From contig CAIVPR010000085.1 in the NCBI GenBank assembly GCA_903907865.1, positions 62,001 through 126,000 of the forward strand: a DNA stretch of 64,000 nt, read 5' to 3'. This DNA comes from an uncultured Acidobacteriia bacterium (lineage in GTDB: Bacteria > Acidobacteriota > Terriglobia > Bryobacterales > Bryobacteraceae). Shown here in pieces: positions 49,663 to 59,166 of this stretch. Positions within the stretch are counted from its first letter, which is position 1. The number at the start of each line of letters is the position of its first letter. Under the pieces are notes generated by a model that was given only the letters and a program-made list of their open reading frames with translations, searched no databases and was not told the DNA's origin. Made by a program: the position numbers and the translations under genes.

Positions 49663-51303
49663 TCAAGGAACCAGCGACTGTCCAACCGTCGCGAACAGCA
49701 TCACGATCAGGCCGATGATCGAGGTCAGGACCAGCGAGTGCGGCAGAACCTTCCGGAATAGGTCGCCCTCGCGGCCCGGCTGCCCAACCGCCGCAACCGC
49801 CACCACCAGCGATTGCGCCGCGACCATCTTCCCCATGACACCCCCCGCCGAGTTCGCGGCGGCCATCAGCACCGGCGGCAGGCCAAGCTTGGTCGCCGTG
49901 ATCACCTGCAGGCTGCCGAAAAGGGCATTCGAGCCTGCGTCGGTGCCGGTCAGGGACACGCCGATCCAGCCGATCATGGTGCCGAAGAACGGGAACAGTG
50001 CGCCGGTGTGGGTCATCGCAAGGCCCAGGACGGCGTCCATGCCGCTGTAGCGGGTGACGTAGCCTAGCACCAGCATCGCCGAGATCGCCAACATGCTGAG
50101 GCGCATCCGGTAGCAGGTACGGAAGAAGACGGAGAGCGTCTTGCCGAAGCTGAGGCCGAGGATCGGGCCCGCGATCAGTCCGGCGATGAACGCACCGGTG
50201 CCGGCGTTGGCGAAAATGGTGAAGTCGAAGATGGCACCTTCCGCGTGGGGCGTCGGGAAGACAGGCGGCATCCGGAAGACGAGGTTGTGGAGGCCGGGGA
50301 CCGGAACCACGGGGATCAGCTTGTTCAGGTAGAGCACCACGGCTGGCACGCCGCTCAGGATCACGAATAAGGAAAGCAGTAGGAAGCCCGTCCACGCGTG
50401 GGCAATCTGAAGGAACGAGTAGGAGCGGAGGTGGACTGTGGCGGCGGGCTCTTGGTCGAAGCGCCAGATCTCCTTCGGCTTCCAAATCTTGAGGAAAATG
50501 GTCAAGCCGATCAAGGTTGCCATGCCGGCGATGATGTCGACCAAGCCGAAGTCCTGGTAGTTGGACCAGTAGAACTGGAATCCGGCGAAGATCGCCCCAG
50601 CGGTGAGCAGGCCCGGCCAGACGGCGAAAGTGTTCTTCCAAGTGGTGACCATGCGGGTCATCCAGAACGGCAGCAGGAGCGCCGTGAAGGGCAGGATACG
50701 GCCCATCATCTTGCTGATCTGCATGCCGTCGAGCCCGGTCACCGCGACCAAGGCCCGAACCGGGTTTCCGACCGCGCCGAACGCAACGGGCGAGGTGTTG
50801 GCAATCAGGCAAAGGACGGCGGCAGCGAAGGGGTCGAAGCCGAGACCGACCATCATCGCGCCACAGATTGCGACCGGGGCACCGCCGCCGCCCGCGCCTT
50901 CGAGGACCGAGCCGAACGCGAAGGCGATTAGCAGCGTCTGGAGGCGGCGGTCGTTGGTGACACCCCCGATCGAGTCCTTGATCACCTCGAACTTCCCGGA
51001 TTCGACCGTCAGTTCATAGACAAAAACAGCCGCCAAGAGCACCCAGCCGACCCTGACGATGGCGTAGACAATGCCGTGCGCAGCCGCTCCGGCGATTTTT
51101 CCCGCTGGCATGTGAAATTCAAACGCCGCGAGCGCCATGCATAGGGTGGAGGCTCCCACCGCGGCCCAATGGGCGGGTGCGCGCCGGATCGCAAGCAGGT
51201 AGAAGAGGAAGAAGACGGGCAGGGCGGCGCTCAACGTGGAGAGCCACACATTGCCAAGGGGGTCGTAGATCTGATGCCAGGGTTGTGTGAGCCAGGTTTG
51301 CAT
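49663..51303 (-). CDS. lldP: L-lactate permease (LctP/LldP family)
   Basis: A protein of about 546 residues with 12 or more transmembrane helices. Family motifs are QPWHQIYDPLGNVWLS at the N-terminus, AFGSVLEGAGGGGAPVAICG, LIANTSPVAFGAVGNPV, WIGVSLTGTDAGSNALFGSLQ and AANSAGGVMGKMVAAQS. It imports lactate or glycolate with protons. I chose the ATG at 51303 because the family starts MQTWLTQPW-like; the 90-residue upstream extension in the same frame overlaps rlpA. No lactate dehydrogenase gene is nearby. Confidence 0.93.
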   Translation of the reverse strand: MQTWLTQPWHQIYDPLGNVWLSTLSAALPVFFLFYLLAIRRAPAHWAAVGASTLCMALAAFEFHMPAGKIAGAAAHGIVYAIVRVGWVLLAAVFVYELTVESGKFEVIKDSIGGVTNDRRLQTLLIAFAFGSVLEGAGGGGAPVAICGAMMVGLGFDPFAAAVLCLIANTSPVAFGAVGNPVRALVAVTGLDGMQISKMMGRILPFTALLLPFWMTRMVTTWKNTFAVWPGLLTAGAIFAGFQFYWSNYQDFGLVDIIAGMATLIGLTIFLKIWKPKEIWRFDQEPAATVHLRSYSFLQIAHAWTGFLLLSLFVILSGVPAVVLYLNKLIPVVPVPGLHNLVFRMPPVFPTPHAEGAIFDFTIFANAGTGAFIAGLIAGPILGLSFGKTLSVFFRTCYRMRLSMLAISAMLVLGYVTRYSGMDAVLGLAMTHTGALFPFFGTMIGWIGVSLTGTDAGSNALFGSLQVITATKLGLPPVLMAAANSAGGVMGKMVAAQSLVVAVAAVGQPGREGDLFRKVLPHSLVLTSIIGLIVMLFATVGQSLVP

Positions 51304-51328
51304 GGAAGTTGAAGGGGGAAAGGAAAGG

Positions 51329-52063
51329 ATGTTATCACAGAATATGCGATTCGCTGCGTTGTCTCTTTTTCTGACCGCTGTGCTGGTTGCCGGATGCGGC
51401 AAGAAGAAGGCGCACGTCGTGCCGATTGCGGCAAATGTTCCGCCCGCGCCGCGTACGGGAACGCTGCCCACGACGCCGAAACCGACCCCGCCCGCACCTG
51501 TGCCAGCTCCGATTGCGGGCCAAACGGAGCGCGGGGTCGCAAGCTGGTACGGCCATCCGTACCACGGGCGCAAGGCGGCCGACGGCGAAACCTACGATAT
51601 GGAAACACTGGTCGCGGCGCACAAGACCCTGCCGTTCCAGACCATGGTGCGGGTGCGGAATCTGACCAACGAGAAGACCGTCGACGTGCGAATCATCGAC
51701 CGCGGACCGTTTGTCAACAGCCGGATCATCGACTTGTCACACTTGGCGGCGCAGCGCATCGAACTGGTCGGACCGGGAGTCGCGCAGGTGGAGCTGACAA
51801 TTCTGTCTTCGCCCGCCAACGCGGGCCCGGCGCTATTCGCGGTGCAAGTGGGGGCGTTCGCGGTGCGGGCCAATGCGGACAAAATGGTGGCCGACATGCA
51901 GGCAGCCTACGGGTTCGCCAAGGCCGTCGCGCGCGAAGGCGATCCCACTCTTTGGAGGGTGGTGGTCGGCCGGGCACCGTCACAAGAGGCCGCACGGGCG
52001 TTGTTGGAGCAGATCCGGACTTCGCGCGGAGTCGCGGCGTTCGTGGTACGACTGGACCCGTAA
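51329..52063 (+). CDS. rlpA: RlpA-like septal-ring lipoprotein (DPBB + SPOR)
   Basis: A 244-residue lipoprotein. The lipobox is LVAGC, followed by a Pro-rich linker. The double-psi beta-barrel domain has [39 protein letters not shown] and [17 protein letters not shown], and a C-terminal SPOR domain ([19 protein letters not shown]) binds denuded septal peptidoglycan. RlpA cleaves stem-peptide-free glycans during cell separation. ATG 51329 has GGGGGAAAGGAA just before it. It is divergent from the lactate permease gene, with a 25-nt gap. Confidence 0.92.
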   Translation: MLSQNMRFAALSLFLTAVLVAGCGKKKAHVVPIAANVPPAPRTGTLPTTPKPTPPAPVPAPIAGQTERGVASWYGHPYHGRKAADGETYDMETLVAAHKTLPFQTMVRVRNLTNEKTVDVRIIDRGPFVNSRIIDLSHLAAQRIELVGPGVAQVELTILSSPANAGPALFAVQVGAFAVRANADKMVADMQAAYGFAKAVAREGDPTLWRVVVGRAPSQEAARALLEQIRTSRGVAAFVVRLDP

Positions 52064-52079
52064 GCCGTTCCGTTACATA

Positions 52080-52847
52080 ATGGCCTTGATGTCGAACTCA
52101 TCGAAAATTGCGCTGGTCACCGGCGCGGGCAGTGGAATCGGACGCGCGGTCAGCCTGGCGCTGCAGGGCGCGGGGTATTCGGTCGTGCTGGCCGGTCGCC
52201 GGGCGGACGAATTGGAGAAGACCGCGTCCATGGGTATCCACGAAGGCGGGCGGATGCTGGCGGTCCCGACGGATGTGGGCAGGCCGGAGTCCGTGAAGGC
52301 ACTGTTCGCCAAGGTTGGGGAGACCTTCGGGCGGCTGGACCTGCTGTTCAATAACGCGGGCATGGGCGCTCCGGCCATTCCGATGGAAGACCTCAGCTAC
52401 GAGAAGTGGAGCGACGTGGTGGCGGTCAATCTGACGGGATCGTTCTTGTGCGCGCAGGAGGCCATCCGGCTGATGAAGGCGCAGACGCCGCGCGGGGGAC
52501 GGATCATCAACAACGGATCGATTTCAGCCCACACGCCGAGGCCGCATTCGGCACCTTACACGGCGACCAAGCACGCGATCACGGGGTTGACGAAGTCAAT
52601 CTCGCTCGATTGCCGCAGTTTCGACATCTGCTGCGGGCAGATCGACATCGGCAACGCGGCAACGGAGATGACTAGCCGGATGACGGCGGGCGTCCTGCAG
52701 GCGAATGGGCAGCTGGCCCCGGAACCGCGGATGGATGTGAAGGCGGTATCGGATACAGTGCTGTACATGGCTGGACTGCCGCTGGATACCAACGTGCTGT
52801 TTGTGACAGTGATGGCGAACACGATGCCGTTGGTTGGCCGCGGATAG
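52080..52847 (+). CDS. Short-chain dehydrogenase/reductase
   Basis: A 255-residue classical SDR with [29 protein letters not shown], catalytic Ser in [28 protein letters not shown] (Tyr-xxx-Lys) and a variable C-terminus. NAD(P) is the cofactor and the substrate is unknown. A Cys pair ([11 protein letters not shown]) lies after the active site where most family members have a PG motif. The start is ATG 52080, with ATG 52089 as the alternative and no clear ribosome binding site for either. It follows rlpA by 16 nt. Confidence 0.88.
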   Translation: MALMSNSSKIALVTGAGSGIGRAVSLALQGAGYSVVLAGRRADELEKTASMGIHEGGRMLAVPTDVGRPESVKALFAKVGETFGRLDLLFNNAGMGAPAIPMEDLSYEKWSDVVAVNLTGSFLCAQEAIRLMKAQTPRGGRIINNGSISAHTPRPHSAPYTATKHAITGLTKSISLDCRSFDICCGQIDIGNAATEMTSRMTAGVLQANGQLAPEPRMDVKAVSDTVLYMAGLPLDTNVLFVTVMANTMPLVGRG

Positions 52848-52892
52848 GTTCGGTGCAGCAGTACGACTGCAGCTTGAGGGAGTCGTTCCGGT

Positions 52893-54467
52893 CTACCACT
52901 CCGTCGGCTTGTAGTCCTTCAGGAATTGGCCCCAGACGTGGTTACCGGTATTGATGCCGTTGATGATCGGGTCCAGAATGCGGGCGGCCCCATCCACGAT
53001 GTCGAGAGGCGGGTGGAAGAAGTGCTCCTCGGTCTTCCGGGCCGCAATCTCCGCAGGGTCTTCGTCCGTGACCCAGCCGGTGTCGACGGCGTTCATGTGG
53101 ATGCCGGAGGCCCAGTAGTCCGCCGCCGCCGTGCGCGTCATCATGTTGAGCGCTGCCTTCGCCATGTTGGTGTGGGGGTGCCGGGTCGTTTTAGCGAGCC
53201 GGTAGAACTGCCCCTCCACGGCAGACACGTTCACGATATGTTTGGCGTGTCCCGGCGTCCGCACCATCAGGGGTTTCAAACGGGCGTTGATGATAAAGGG
53301 CGCGACCGCGTTGATCAGTTGCACTTCCAACAACTCCACCGACGACACCTCGTCCATCAGTAGTCGCCACGAATTGCGGCCTCGCAGGTCCACCTGCTGC
53401 AAATCCTGGTCCAGCCGCCCTTCGGGGAATAGATGTTTCGCTCCAAGGGTGTCCACATCCTCCGCCACGAGGGCGATTTGCGACAACTCGGCGGCATGCG
53501 TTATCCCTTGGACGGGGGCTACGGCTTCGAGGGTCCGCAGCGCATCCTGAGGGTCGCGCAATTGCTCGTAGGATCCCAGCAGGTTGGCGGCGGGCTCGGC
53601 CAGGTCACGCAGGGCCGCCACTTCGCCCTCCATCATGTGCCGGTAAAACTCCGGCGGACGGCGCACGGTCTGGCAGGCGTTGTTGACGATGAAGTCGAGG
53701 CGCGGCAGGGTCTCGATCATCCGTTGGCAGAAGGCCTCGACGCTGGGCGTATGGCGCAGGTCTAAGCCGTAGATCTGCAGGCGGTGGCCCCACTGGTCGA
53801 AATCGGGTTCACGCGCGTAACGCTGGGCCGAATCGCGGGGAAATCGGGTGGTGACGATCAGCGACGCACCGGCCCTGAGCAGCTTGATGCCCGCTTGGTA
53901 GCCGATCTTCACGCGGCCGCCGGTCAAAAGGGCTACCCGACCGGTCAGGTCGGCCAGTTCGAACCGTTTCGCGTAGTTGAACTCGGCGCACGGGGGGCAC
54001 ATTTGGTCGTAGAAGTGGTGCACGACCGTGAAATCGGCCTTGCAGACGTAGCAGTGATGGGCCTCTGCCTCGGGTGCGGTTTCGTGTGCGTCGACCGGCC
54101 CGTGCACGGGCGGCTCCAAGCGGAGAGGGTCCAAGTCCTCGGGGAGGAAGATGTTCGGCGTCGAGAAAACGGGCTTGCGGCGTAGGGCGCGGATGCCGGT
54201 TTCCTGCAGTTTCTGGTCCTGCCGACGTGCCTGGGCGGCGCTGCGTTCGCGTTCCGCGGCTTTGGCGGCCCGGCGGAGTTCCCCGATATCCGGATTGTGG
54301 ACGCGGGCGACGGCGCGGTGCAACCGCCCCCGGTCCTCGGCGGAAAGGTCGTCGAGCCTCGTCTGACCGTCGGCTATGGCTTCGAGAAGGGCTGTGGTGT
54401 CGCGAATCTTGGATGCGAAGGCTTCCAGATCGGAAATGGGTTGGGCGAGAGGACGGCTGCCGGGCAA
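52893..54467 (-). CDS. Zinc-ribbon SDR-like protein with degenerate active site
   Basis: A protein of about 524 residues. A helical N-terminal region rich in Arg/Ala/Glu comes first, then a CYVC...CPPC four-cysteine knuckle, a likely zinc ribbon. A Rossmann domain follows with VALLTGGRVKIGYQAGIKLL, DFIVNNACQT, NVSAVEGQFYRL and VDTGWVTDEDP. The usual TGxxxGxG reads TGGRVKIG, and the Tyr-xxx-Lys motif reads TNMAK, so the catalytic Tyr is absent. It may be a non-enzymatic or altered oxidoreductase. The start is unclear: TTG 54467 is used here; GTG 54557 would overlap the divergent DUF4258 gene. Confidence 0.75.
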   Translation of the reverse strand: MPGSRPLAQPISDLEAFASKIRDTTALLEAIADGQTRLDDLSAEDRGRLHRAVARVHNPDIGELRRAAKAAERERSAAQARRQDQKLQETGIRALRRKPVFSTPNIFLPEDLDPLRLEPPVHGPVDAHETAPEAEAHHCYVCKADFTVVHHFYDQMCPPCAEFNYAKRFELADLTGRVALLTGGRVKIGYQAGIKLLRAGASLIVTTRFPRDSAQRYAREPDFDQWGHRLQIYGLDLRHTPSVEAFCQRMIETLPRLDFIVNNACQTVRRPPEFYRHMMEGEVAALRDLAEPAANLLGSYEQLRDPQDALRTLEAVAPVQGITHAAELSQIALVAEDVDTLGAKHLFPEGRLDQDLQQVDLRGRNSWRLLMDEVSSVELLEVQLINAVAPFIINARLKPLMVRTPGHAKHIVNVSAVEGQFYRLAKTTRHPHTNMAKAALNMMTRTAAADYWASGIHMNAVDTGWVTDEDPAEIAARKTEEHFFHPPLDIVDGAARILDPIINGINTGNHVWGQFLKDYKPTEW

Positions 54468-54523
54468 GTCTCTATTATCGCAGGGCTGACTAAACCCATG
54501 CTGCTGCTGGTAGAATACGGGTA

Positions 54524-54829
54524 GTGACGGAGCGACGGCTCGGAAAGGACCAAGCAAAGGCCAAGCTCAATCGTTGCATTGAGAACGGGAGGGTGCGGTT
54601 TTCCAGTCACTCCCGCGAAGAGCTCGAAATAGACAAGCTTACAACTGACGACGCGCTGACCGTATGCCGCTCCGGCTCGATCCACATGGAACCCGATTGG
54701 GACATCGGGCGGAGCGAGTGGACATACCGGATCGAAGGCCTTACTGCGGATCGGCGACGGATGGCAGTTCAATTCAAGTTTAAAGCCGATTCGGCAATTC
54801 TGATTACCGCTTTCGAGAGGACTACATGA
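54524..54829 (+). CDS. DUF4258 protein, probable toxin
   Basis: A 101-residue protein with VRFSSHSREELEIDKLTTDD and a C-terminal strand set (RRMAVQFKFKADSAILITAF). This is the DUF4258 fold, related to RelE/MqsR-like RNases. The start is GTG 54524, and TAGAAT (54511-54516) lies 7 nt upstream with no Shine-Dalgarno sequence. It overlaps the MqsA-like gene by 4 nt. DUF4258 followed by a zinc-finger/HTH protein is a recognised toxin-antitoxin arrangement; toxicity is not proven here. Confidence 0.82.
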   Translation: MTERRLGKDQAKAKLNRCIENGRVRFSSHSREELEIDKLTTDDALTVCRSGSIHMEPDWDIGRSEWTYRIEGLTADRRRMAVQFKFKADSAILITAFERTT

Positions 54830-55350
54830 ACGCCCTTGTCCAGACTTGCACCGATTGCGGCCAACCGGTCGCCCCCGAAAGACGAAACTATCGATACTTG
54901 GAGAGTGGTTTGTCCACAGTGATCCTTAAGGGCATCGAAATCGCCAACTGCCCCAACTGCGGCAACCAAGATATTACGATCCCCAGAATAGGGAAGGTAC
55001 ACCGAGCAATCGCCGAAGCGCTGGCCAGCAGTCCATACCGTCTGACAGGCGAGCAGGTGCGCTTTCTTCGAAAATATTTGGGATGTCACACGGAGGACTT
55101 CGCATCTTACCTGCACGCGGATGCGGCCACGATTTCCAAGTGGGAGTCGGGCGAAGAAACGCCGGGGCCGGAAGCTGACCGATTGATTCGGCTGCTAGCC
55201 GTCGCGCTCGACAAGGGTCTTCGCCCCGCCATTTCCGCAATCGCGGGCCATCTGCCGCACATCTCCGACGCGCCCGGAACCGGCAAGGAGTTGCACCTTA
55301 ATGTAGACACACTGCACGGCGCGTTTTACACCTTCTCCGTCGCCGCCTGA
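54826..55350 (+). CDS. MqsA-like zinc-finger/HTH antitoxin
   Basis: A 174-residue protein. The N-terminal YgiT-type zinc finger is seen as CTDCGQP and NCPNCGNQ. A C-terminal XRE helix-turn-helix follows (EQVRFLRKYLGCHTEDFASYL, DAATISKWESGEETPGPEADR). MqsA-family antitoxins neutralise their partner through the zinc domain and repress the operon through the HTH. The extra C-terminal 40 residues (DTLHGAFYTFSVAA) exceed the usual length. The ATG overlaps the DUF4258 stop by 4 nt. It ends 8 nt from the stop of the ThuA-like gene. Confidence 0.88.
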   Translation: MNALVQTCTDCGQPVAPERRNYRYLESGLSTVILKGIEIANCPNCGNQDITIPRIGKVHRAIAEALASSPYRLTGEQVRFLRKYLGCHTEDFASYLHADAATISKWESGEETPGPEADRLIRLLAVALDKGLRPAISAIAGHLPHISDAPGTGKELHLNVDTLHGAFYTFSVAA

Positions 55351-55358
55351 ACCCGCGT

Positions 55359-56324
55359 CTAGCGCGCCGAGGGTGCCACACCCTTCGCATGCCCACCAGC
55401 CTTGAACGGGAGTGGGTGGTAATCGCCCACAAGATCCACATTCATGGTCGGAGTGATGGCCGATTCGAGGCCGAGCGCCCAATAAACCGCGTTCACCAGC
55501 AGCCGACCTTGGGCAGGCACCAGGAGATCCTCGGACGTCCCCATCGTCGTAACGAAGATTCGGGCGTTCGCTGTCCGAGTCCACGCCACCGGCATCATTG
55601 GCTCGCTCTGCGTGCCCGGCACGGGGTCGTCCTTGGCGCTCATCCCGGCGAGAACCTGCCCGTTCACCAAGACCCGCGCGTCGGCGGGCAGAGGCGTTCT
55701 GACCGTGTAGACATCCGTCGGACTCCATAGTTCGCCCGAACGGATGCCTCGCAGTATCGGGTGGTCGGCCACATTGTCGGGAATGATGCCGCGCGTGCTC
55801 TGTTGGCCATGCTTGCCGTGGTGGCTCACCCAGGTTTCCCCCAGGACGCGCTTCCCGAAACCGCCGTCCGGCTGGTTCCAGCTATAGGCCATGTAGGTCG
55901 GGCTGGACTTGATCTGGAAGGCGTGGGTCGCCGTCCGCAGGGCGACGATGGGCTTGCCGGATTCCACGTAATCTACAATGTGCTTCATCTGCGCATCCGG
56001 GAGGTCCCGGAATCGGGTGTGGATCACCATCAGATCGGCAGTGTCGAGCGCCTCCAGGCCCGGAATGTTGCCACTCTCGCCGGGGTTGATGGTGCCGTCT
56101 TTCTTATCGATCGCGAAAAGCACCGTGCAGCGAAAGCCGTGCCGCGTCGCGAGAATCTTCGCAAGCTGCGGCAGCAGTTCCTCTGACCGGTATTCCTCGT
56201 CGCCGCTCACCAGCACCACGTGCTTCAACTTGGCGGGCGCCGAGGGTTCCAACGTGATCCACGGATCCGCCGCAAACGCCGCCGACACCGCAAACGCAGC
56301 CAAAACCAACAGCCTACCGCGCAA
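55359..56324 (-). CDS. Secreted ThuA-domain protein
   Basis: A protein of about 321 residues with a signal peptide (RLLVLAAFAVSAAFA) and a ThuA/class-I amidotransferase-like fold: LKHVVLVSGDEEYRSEELL, ADLMVIHTRFRDLPDAQ, IVALRTATHAFQI, GETWVSHHGKHG and PVAWTRTANARIFVTTMG. ThuA proteins act on trehalose-like sugars in some bacteria. TTG 56324 is chosen as start because it puts the signal peptide first and overlaps the M20 gene stop by 11 nt; the longer frame reading from 56429 lies inside that gene. It belongs to a run of exported hydrolase genes. Confidence 0.82.
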   Translation of the reverse strand: MRGRLLVLAAFAVSAAFAADPWITLEPSAPAKLKHVVLVSGDEEYRSEELLPQLAKILATRHGFRCTVLFAIDKKDGTINPGESGNIPGLEALDTADLMVIHTRFRDLPDAQMKHIVDYVESGKPIVALRTATHAFQIKSSPTYMAYSWNQPDGGFGKRVLGETWVSHHGKHGQQSTRGIIPDNVADHPILRGIRSGELWSPTDVYTVRTPLPADARVLVNGQVLAGMSAKDDPVPGTQSEPMMPVAWTRTANARIFVTTMGTSEDLLVPAQGRLLVNAVYWALGLESAITPTMNVDLVGDYHPLPFKAGGHAKGVAPSAR

Positions 56325-57540
56325 GCGCCACCGCCAGCAGCAGGGCGCGCTGCGTTCCCAGATACGAATCCTTGGTGTCGAAGGTCTCGTCGAGCGAGTG
56401 GTTCGCCGTGCCGCCGCCCCCGCCGCCAATGGTGATGGCCGGGATGCCGAGGTTCATCGGCACGTTCGCGTCTGTGGAACTCTCGCCCAAAGGCGGGTTT
56501 TCGGCGAAGAGCTTCGAGACCTCGACCGCCGTCTTCACAATCGCCGAATCCGCGGACGTGCTGCCGGCAGGGCGGTACCCGACCAGCGCGTTGTCCACCG
56601 TGACAGGCCCGCGCCCTTTCCAGCGCTTGTTCTCCTCGTCCACCGCCTGCTGTACCGCCTTCTTGTACTTGGCGTGGACGGTTTCGAGCGAGTCCTTGTC
56701 CGACGAGCGCATGTCCACCTCCATCCACCCTTCAAACGGGATCGAATTGACCGACGTGCCTCCCCCCACCCGACCCACGTTGAACGTGGTCTTGGGCGTC
56801 GTGGGAACCTCGAACTCGTCGATCTTCGCAATCGCGCGGCCCATGGCTTGGATCGGATTTCCAAGCCCGAACGCCCCGAAACTGTGGCCGCCCGGACCTT
56901 TGAACGTCGCCCGGTAGCGGTAGCTGCCGACGCCGATGTTGGTGATCCGTAGTCCCGTACCGTCGACGGACACGAACTTGTCGATCTGGCCCTTCAGGGT
57001 GACGTTGAACAATTCCTTGGTGCCGCGCAAATCGCCGAGCCCTTCCTCGCCCGTGTCGGCGACGAACGTGATGGTGCCAGGCGTCTGCACCTTGGCCTCG
57101 TCAAGGGCGCGGATCACAGAGAGCATAACCGCCAAGCCCCGGCAGTCATCGGCGATGCCGGGAGCGGCCAAGATCAGTCCGTTCCGCTTCACCTTCACGT
57201 CCGTGCCTTCCGGGAAGACCGTATCCAAGTGGGCTTGGAACAGCAGATTCGGATGCGCCGAAAGGCCAGGTCGGACGCCGATGACGTTGCCGGCCTTGTC
57301 GATGCGCACATCCTTGAGACCCGCCTGCTGGAAGAGGCGTTCAAACTCCCTGGCCCGCACTTCTTCTTTGAACGGAGGCGCGGGAATCTCGCAGACCCGG
57401 ATTTGTTCGTCGATGAAATGCGCCTCGTTGCGCTGCGCGGCATCAAGGGCCGCTTTCACCGTGGGGTCGACAGCCAATGTGGAAGCGGTCTGGGCGTGGA
57501 GCATGCCGGCGGCGGCAAGGAAGAAAAATGCGATGCGCAT
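56314..57540 (-). CDS. Secreted M20-family metallopeptidase
   Basis: A 408-residue zinc peptidase with a signal peptide. Ligands are visible in LLFQAHLDTVFPEGTDV (His, Asp), APGIADDCRGLA (bridging Asp), VADTGEEGLGD (Glu-Glu catalytic/ligand), SSTDANVP and TANHSLDETFD. The dimerisation domain contains ATFKGPGGHSFGAFGLG. It probably cleaves di- or tripeptides in the periplasm. The start codon is preceded by TAAGAT and GGGGC. It overlaps the ThuA gene and follows the second M20 gene by 13 nt. Confidence 0.92.
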   Translation of the reverse strand: MRIAFFFLAAAGMLHAQTASTLAVDPTVKAALDAAQRNEAHFIDEQIRVCEIPAPPFKEEVRAREFERLFQQAGLKDVRIDKAGNVIGVRPGLSAHPNLLFQAHLDTVFPEGTDVKVKRNGLILAAPGIADDCRGLAVMLSVIRALDEAKVQTPGTITFVADTGEEGLGDLRGTKELFNVTLKGQIDKFVSVDGTGLRITNIGVGSYRYRATFKGPGGHSFGAFGLGNPIQAMGRAIAKIDEFEVPTTPKTTFNVGRVGGGTSVNSIPFEGWMEVDMRSSDKDSLETVHAKYKKAVQQAVDEENKRWKGRGPVTVDNALVGYRPAGSTSADSAIVKTAVEVSKLFAENPPLGESSTDANVPMNLGIPAITIGGGGGGTANHSLDETFDTKDSYLGTQRALLLAVALAR

Positions 57541-57553
57541 GCCCCATCTTAAG

Positions 57554-58972
57554 TTACTTGGCGGGGCCGTTGACGGGGGCCTTGGCGTCGGCGGGAATCA
57601 GGGTCTTCCACCCGAGGCCGTGGCGGCGTTTGTCGAAGTCGGCGCGGGCAGCTTGGAGCAGGGCGGGCTGAGTGTAAAGTTCCATCGCCCCCAGCGCAAG
57701 GGTCCGCGCGGCCACCAGCATGCCCTTGCGTCCGATTGAAGTTCCCGAGCATGCCGCGGCCTGCCACGTGTGCGGCGAGACGCCGGACGGGAACGTCGCC
57801 GTGGTGAATTCGACCGAGGGGACGTTCCAGCTGACGTCGCCAAAGTCGGACGATGCCATGCCCTGTGGGGCGGATTTGTCGGCGCGGATCTCGGCAGGTT
57901 CCTGAAAATCGACGGGCGGGTCGAGGGTCTTGCGGATCTCCTCGGCGAATTTGCGCTCGTCGGGCGAGTAGGTGTAGCCACCCGCCTTTTGCATGGCGCG
58001 GCCCATGACCGAGGCCAGCGTGTCGTTGGGTACGACATTGGCTCGTGCCGATTGCTGTGCGAGTTCGATGCGGGTCTCGGAAGCCAACGCCCCGGCCTGG
58101 GCGCATTTGACGATGCGCTCCCAAATCCCGGCAAGCGTGTCCATCTGAGGATGCCGCGCCATGAGGCTGACCTCCGCAAACGCAGGCACCACGTTCGGGG
58201 CTGATCCACCGTTGGTGATCACATAGTGGATCCGCGCCTCCTGCGGCACGTGCTCGCGCAGCATTTCCACCGCGTTCAGCATGATCATGGCCCCGTCCAG
58301 CGCCGACCGCCCCCGGAAAGGCGCGATCGCCGCATGCGCCGGCGTGCCGTAGAAGCGGAACAGCGCGGAATCGACCGCCAGGTTCGAGCCGAGGTTGACC
58401 TCATTCACGGAACCGGGGTGCCAAGTCAGGACGGCGTCGACATCCTGGAAGAGTCCGGCGTGGATCATGTAGATCTTGCCGCCGCCGCCTTCCTCCGCGG
58501 GAGTTCCGTAGTAGCGGAGGGTGCCCTTGGTGCCAGCGGCCTGCATTTCCTCCTTGATCGCGATCGCAGCCAAGGCCGACGCGCTGCCGAGGAGGTTGTG
58601 GCCGCAGCCGTGTCCGGCAGCGCCGTGCTGGACCGGGGCGCGGGAGGACGTGTCTTTCTGGGAGAGTCCGGGGAGGGCGTCGAACTCGCCCAGGAGTGCA
58701 ATGACGGGCTTGCCGGAGCCGAATTCCGCGACGAAGGCGGTCGGCATGCCAGCCATGGCGGATTTGACGGAGAACCCGGCGGCCCGCAACTCCTCTTGGA
58801 GCAACAACGAACTGCGATCCTCGTGGAAACCGAGTTCCGGCGACTCCCAGATCTTTCGCGAGACGACCTCAAGCGCGGGCGCGTGGGTCGCGACGCGGTC
58901 CAAGACCCGGTCCTGGCCGTGGACCGCCGTCGCGAGGGTGGCTGCCAGGGCGAAGAGAAAGACAGGGCGCAT
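57554..58972 (-). CDS. Secreted M20D amidohydrolase (AbgB-like)
   Basis: A 472-residue exported hydrolase related to the AbgB subunit of p-aminobenzoyl-glutamate hydrolase. Motifs are LLGEFDALPGLSQKD, GAAGHGCGHNLLG, YGTPAEEGGGGKIYM, TWHPGSVNEVN and STFTTATFPS-like SVEFTTATFPSGVSPHTW. Zinc ligands of the M20D type are all present. It may remove amino acids from amide conjugates. The ATG at 58972 is preceded by TAACAT and GGGGC; the 199-residue upstream extension in this frame has no support. It is co-directional with the M20 gene. Confidence 0.9.
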   Translation of the reverse strand: MRPVFLFALAATLATAVHGQDRVLDRVATHAPALEVVSRKIWESPELGFHEDRSSLLLQEELRAAGFSVKSAMAGMPTAFVAEFGSGKPVIALLGEFDALPGLSQKDTSSRAPVQHGAAGHGCGHNLLGSASALAAIAIKEEMQAAGTKGTLRYYGTPAEEGGGGKIYMIHAGLFQDVDAVLTWHPGSVNEVNLGSNLAVDSALFRFYGTPAHAAIAPFRGRSALDGAMIMLNAVEMLREHVPQEARIHYVITNGGSAPNVVPAFAEVSLMARHPQMDTLAGIWERIVKCAQAGALASETRIELAQQSARANVVPNDTLASVMGRAMQKAGGYTYSPDERKFAEEIRKTLDPPVDFQEPAEIRADKSAPQGMASSDFGDVSWNVPSVEFTTATFPSGVSPHTWQAAACSGTSIGRKGMLVAARTLALGAMELYTQPALLQAARADFDKRRHGLGWKTLIPADAKAPVNGPAK

Positions 58973-59166
58973 GCCCCATGTTAGCCGCCCACTTCTGCCC
59001 CAGCACGGATTGATCCAAGCGGCGTTGGAGTAGAGGTAAGCCGAGGCGTGCGCTGGGAAGGCTGGCCGGCGATGCCATGGTGCAGGTCGTGCAATCGAGA
59101 TCAAGCAAACATAAGGGTATTTGCCGCCGACCGGTTCCAGTACTCCCCGCCCCGATACGGCCAGCA

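Noticed and set aside
58973-59166. Possible gene in the gap upstream of the M20D hydrolase
   Set aside because: The in-frame extension of the hydrolase frame and the forward frames show no domain or start signals.
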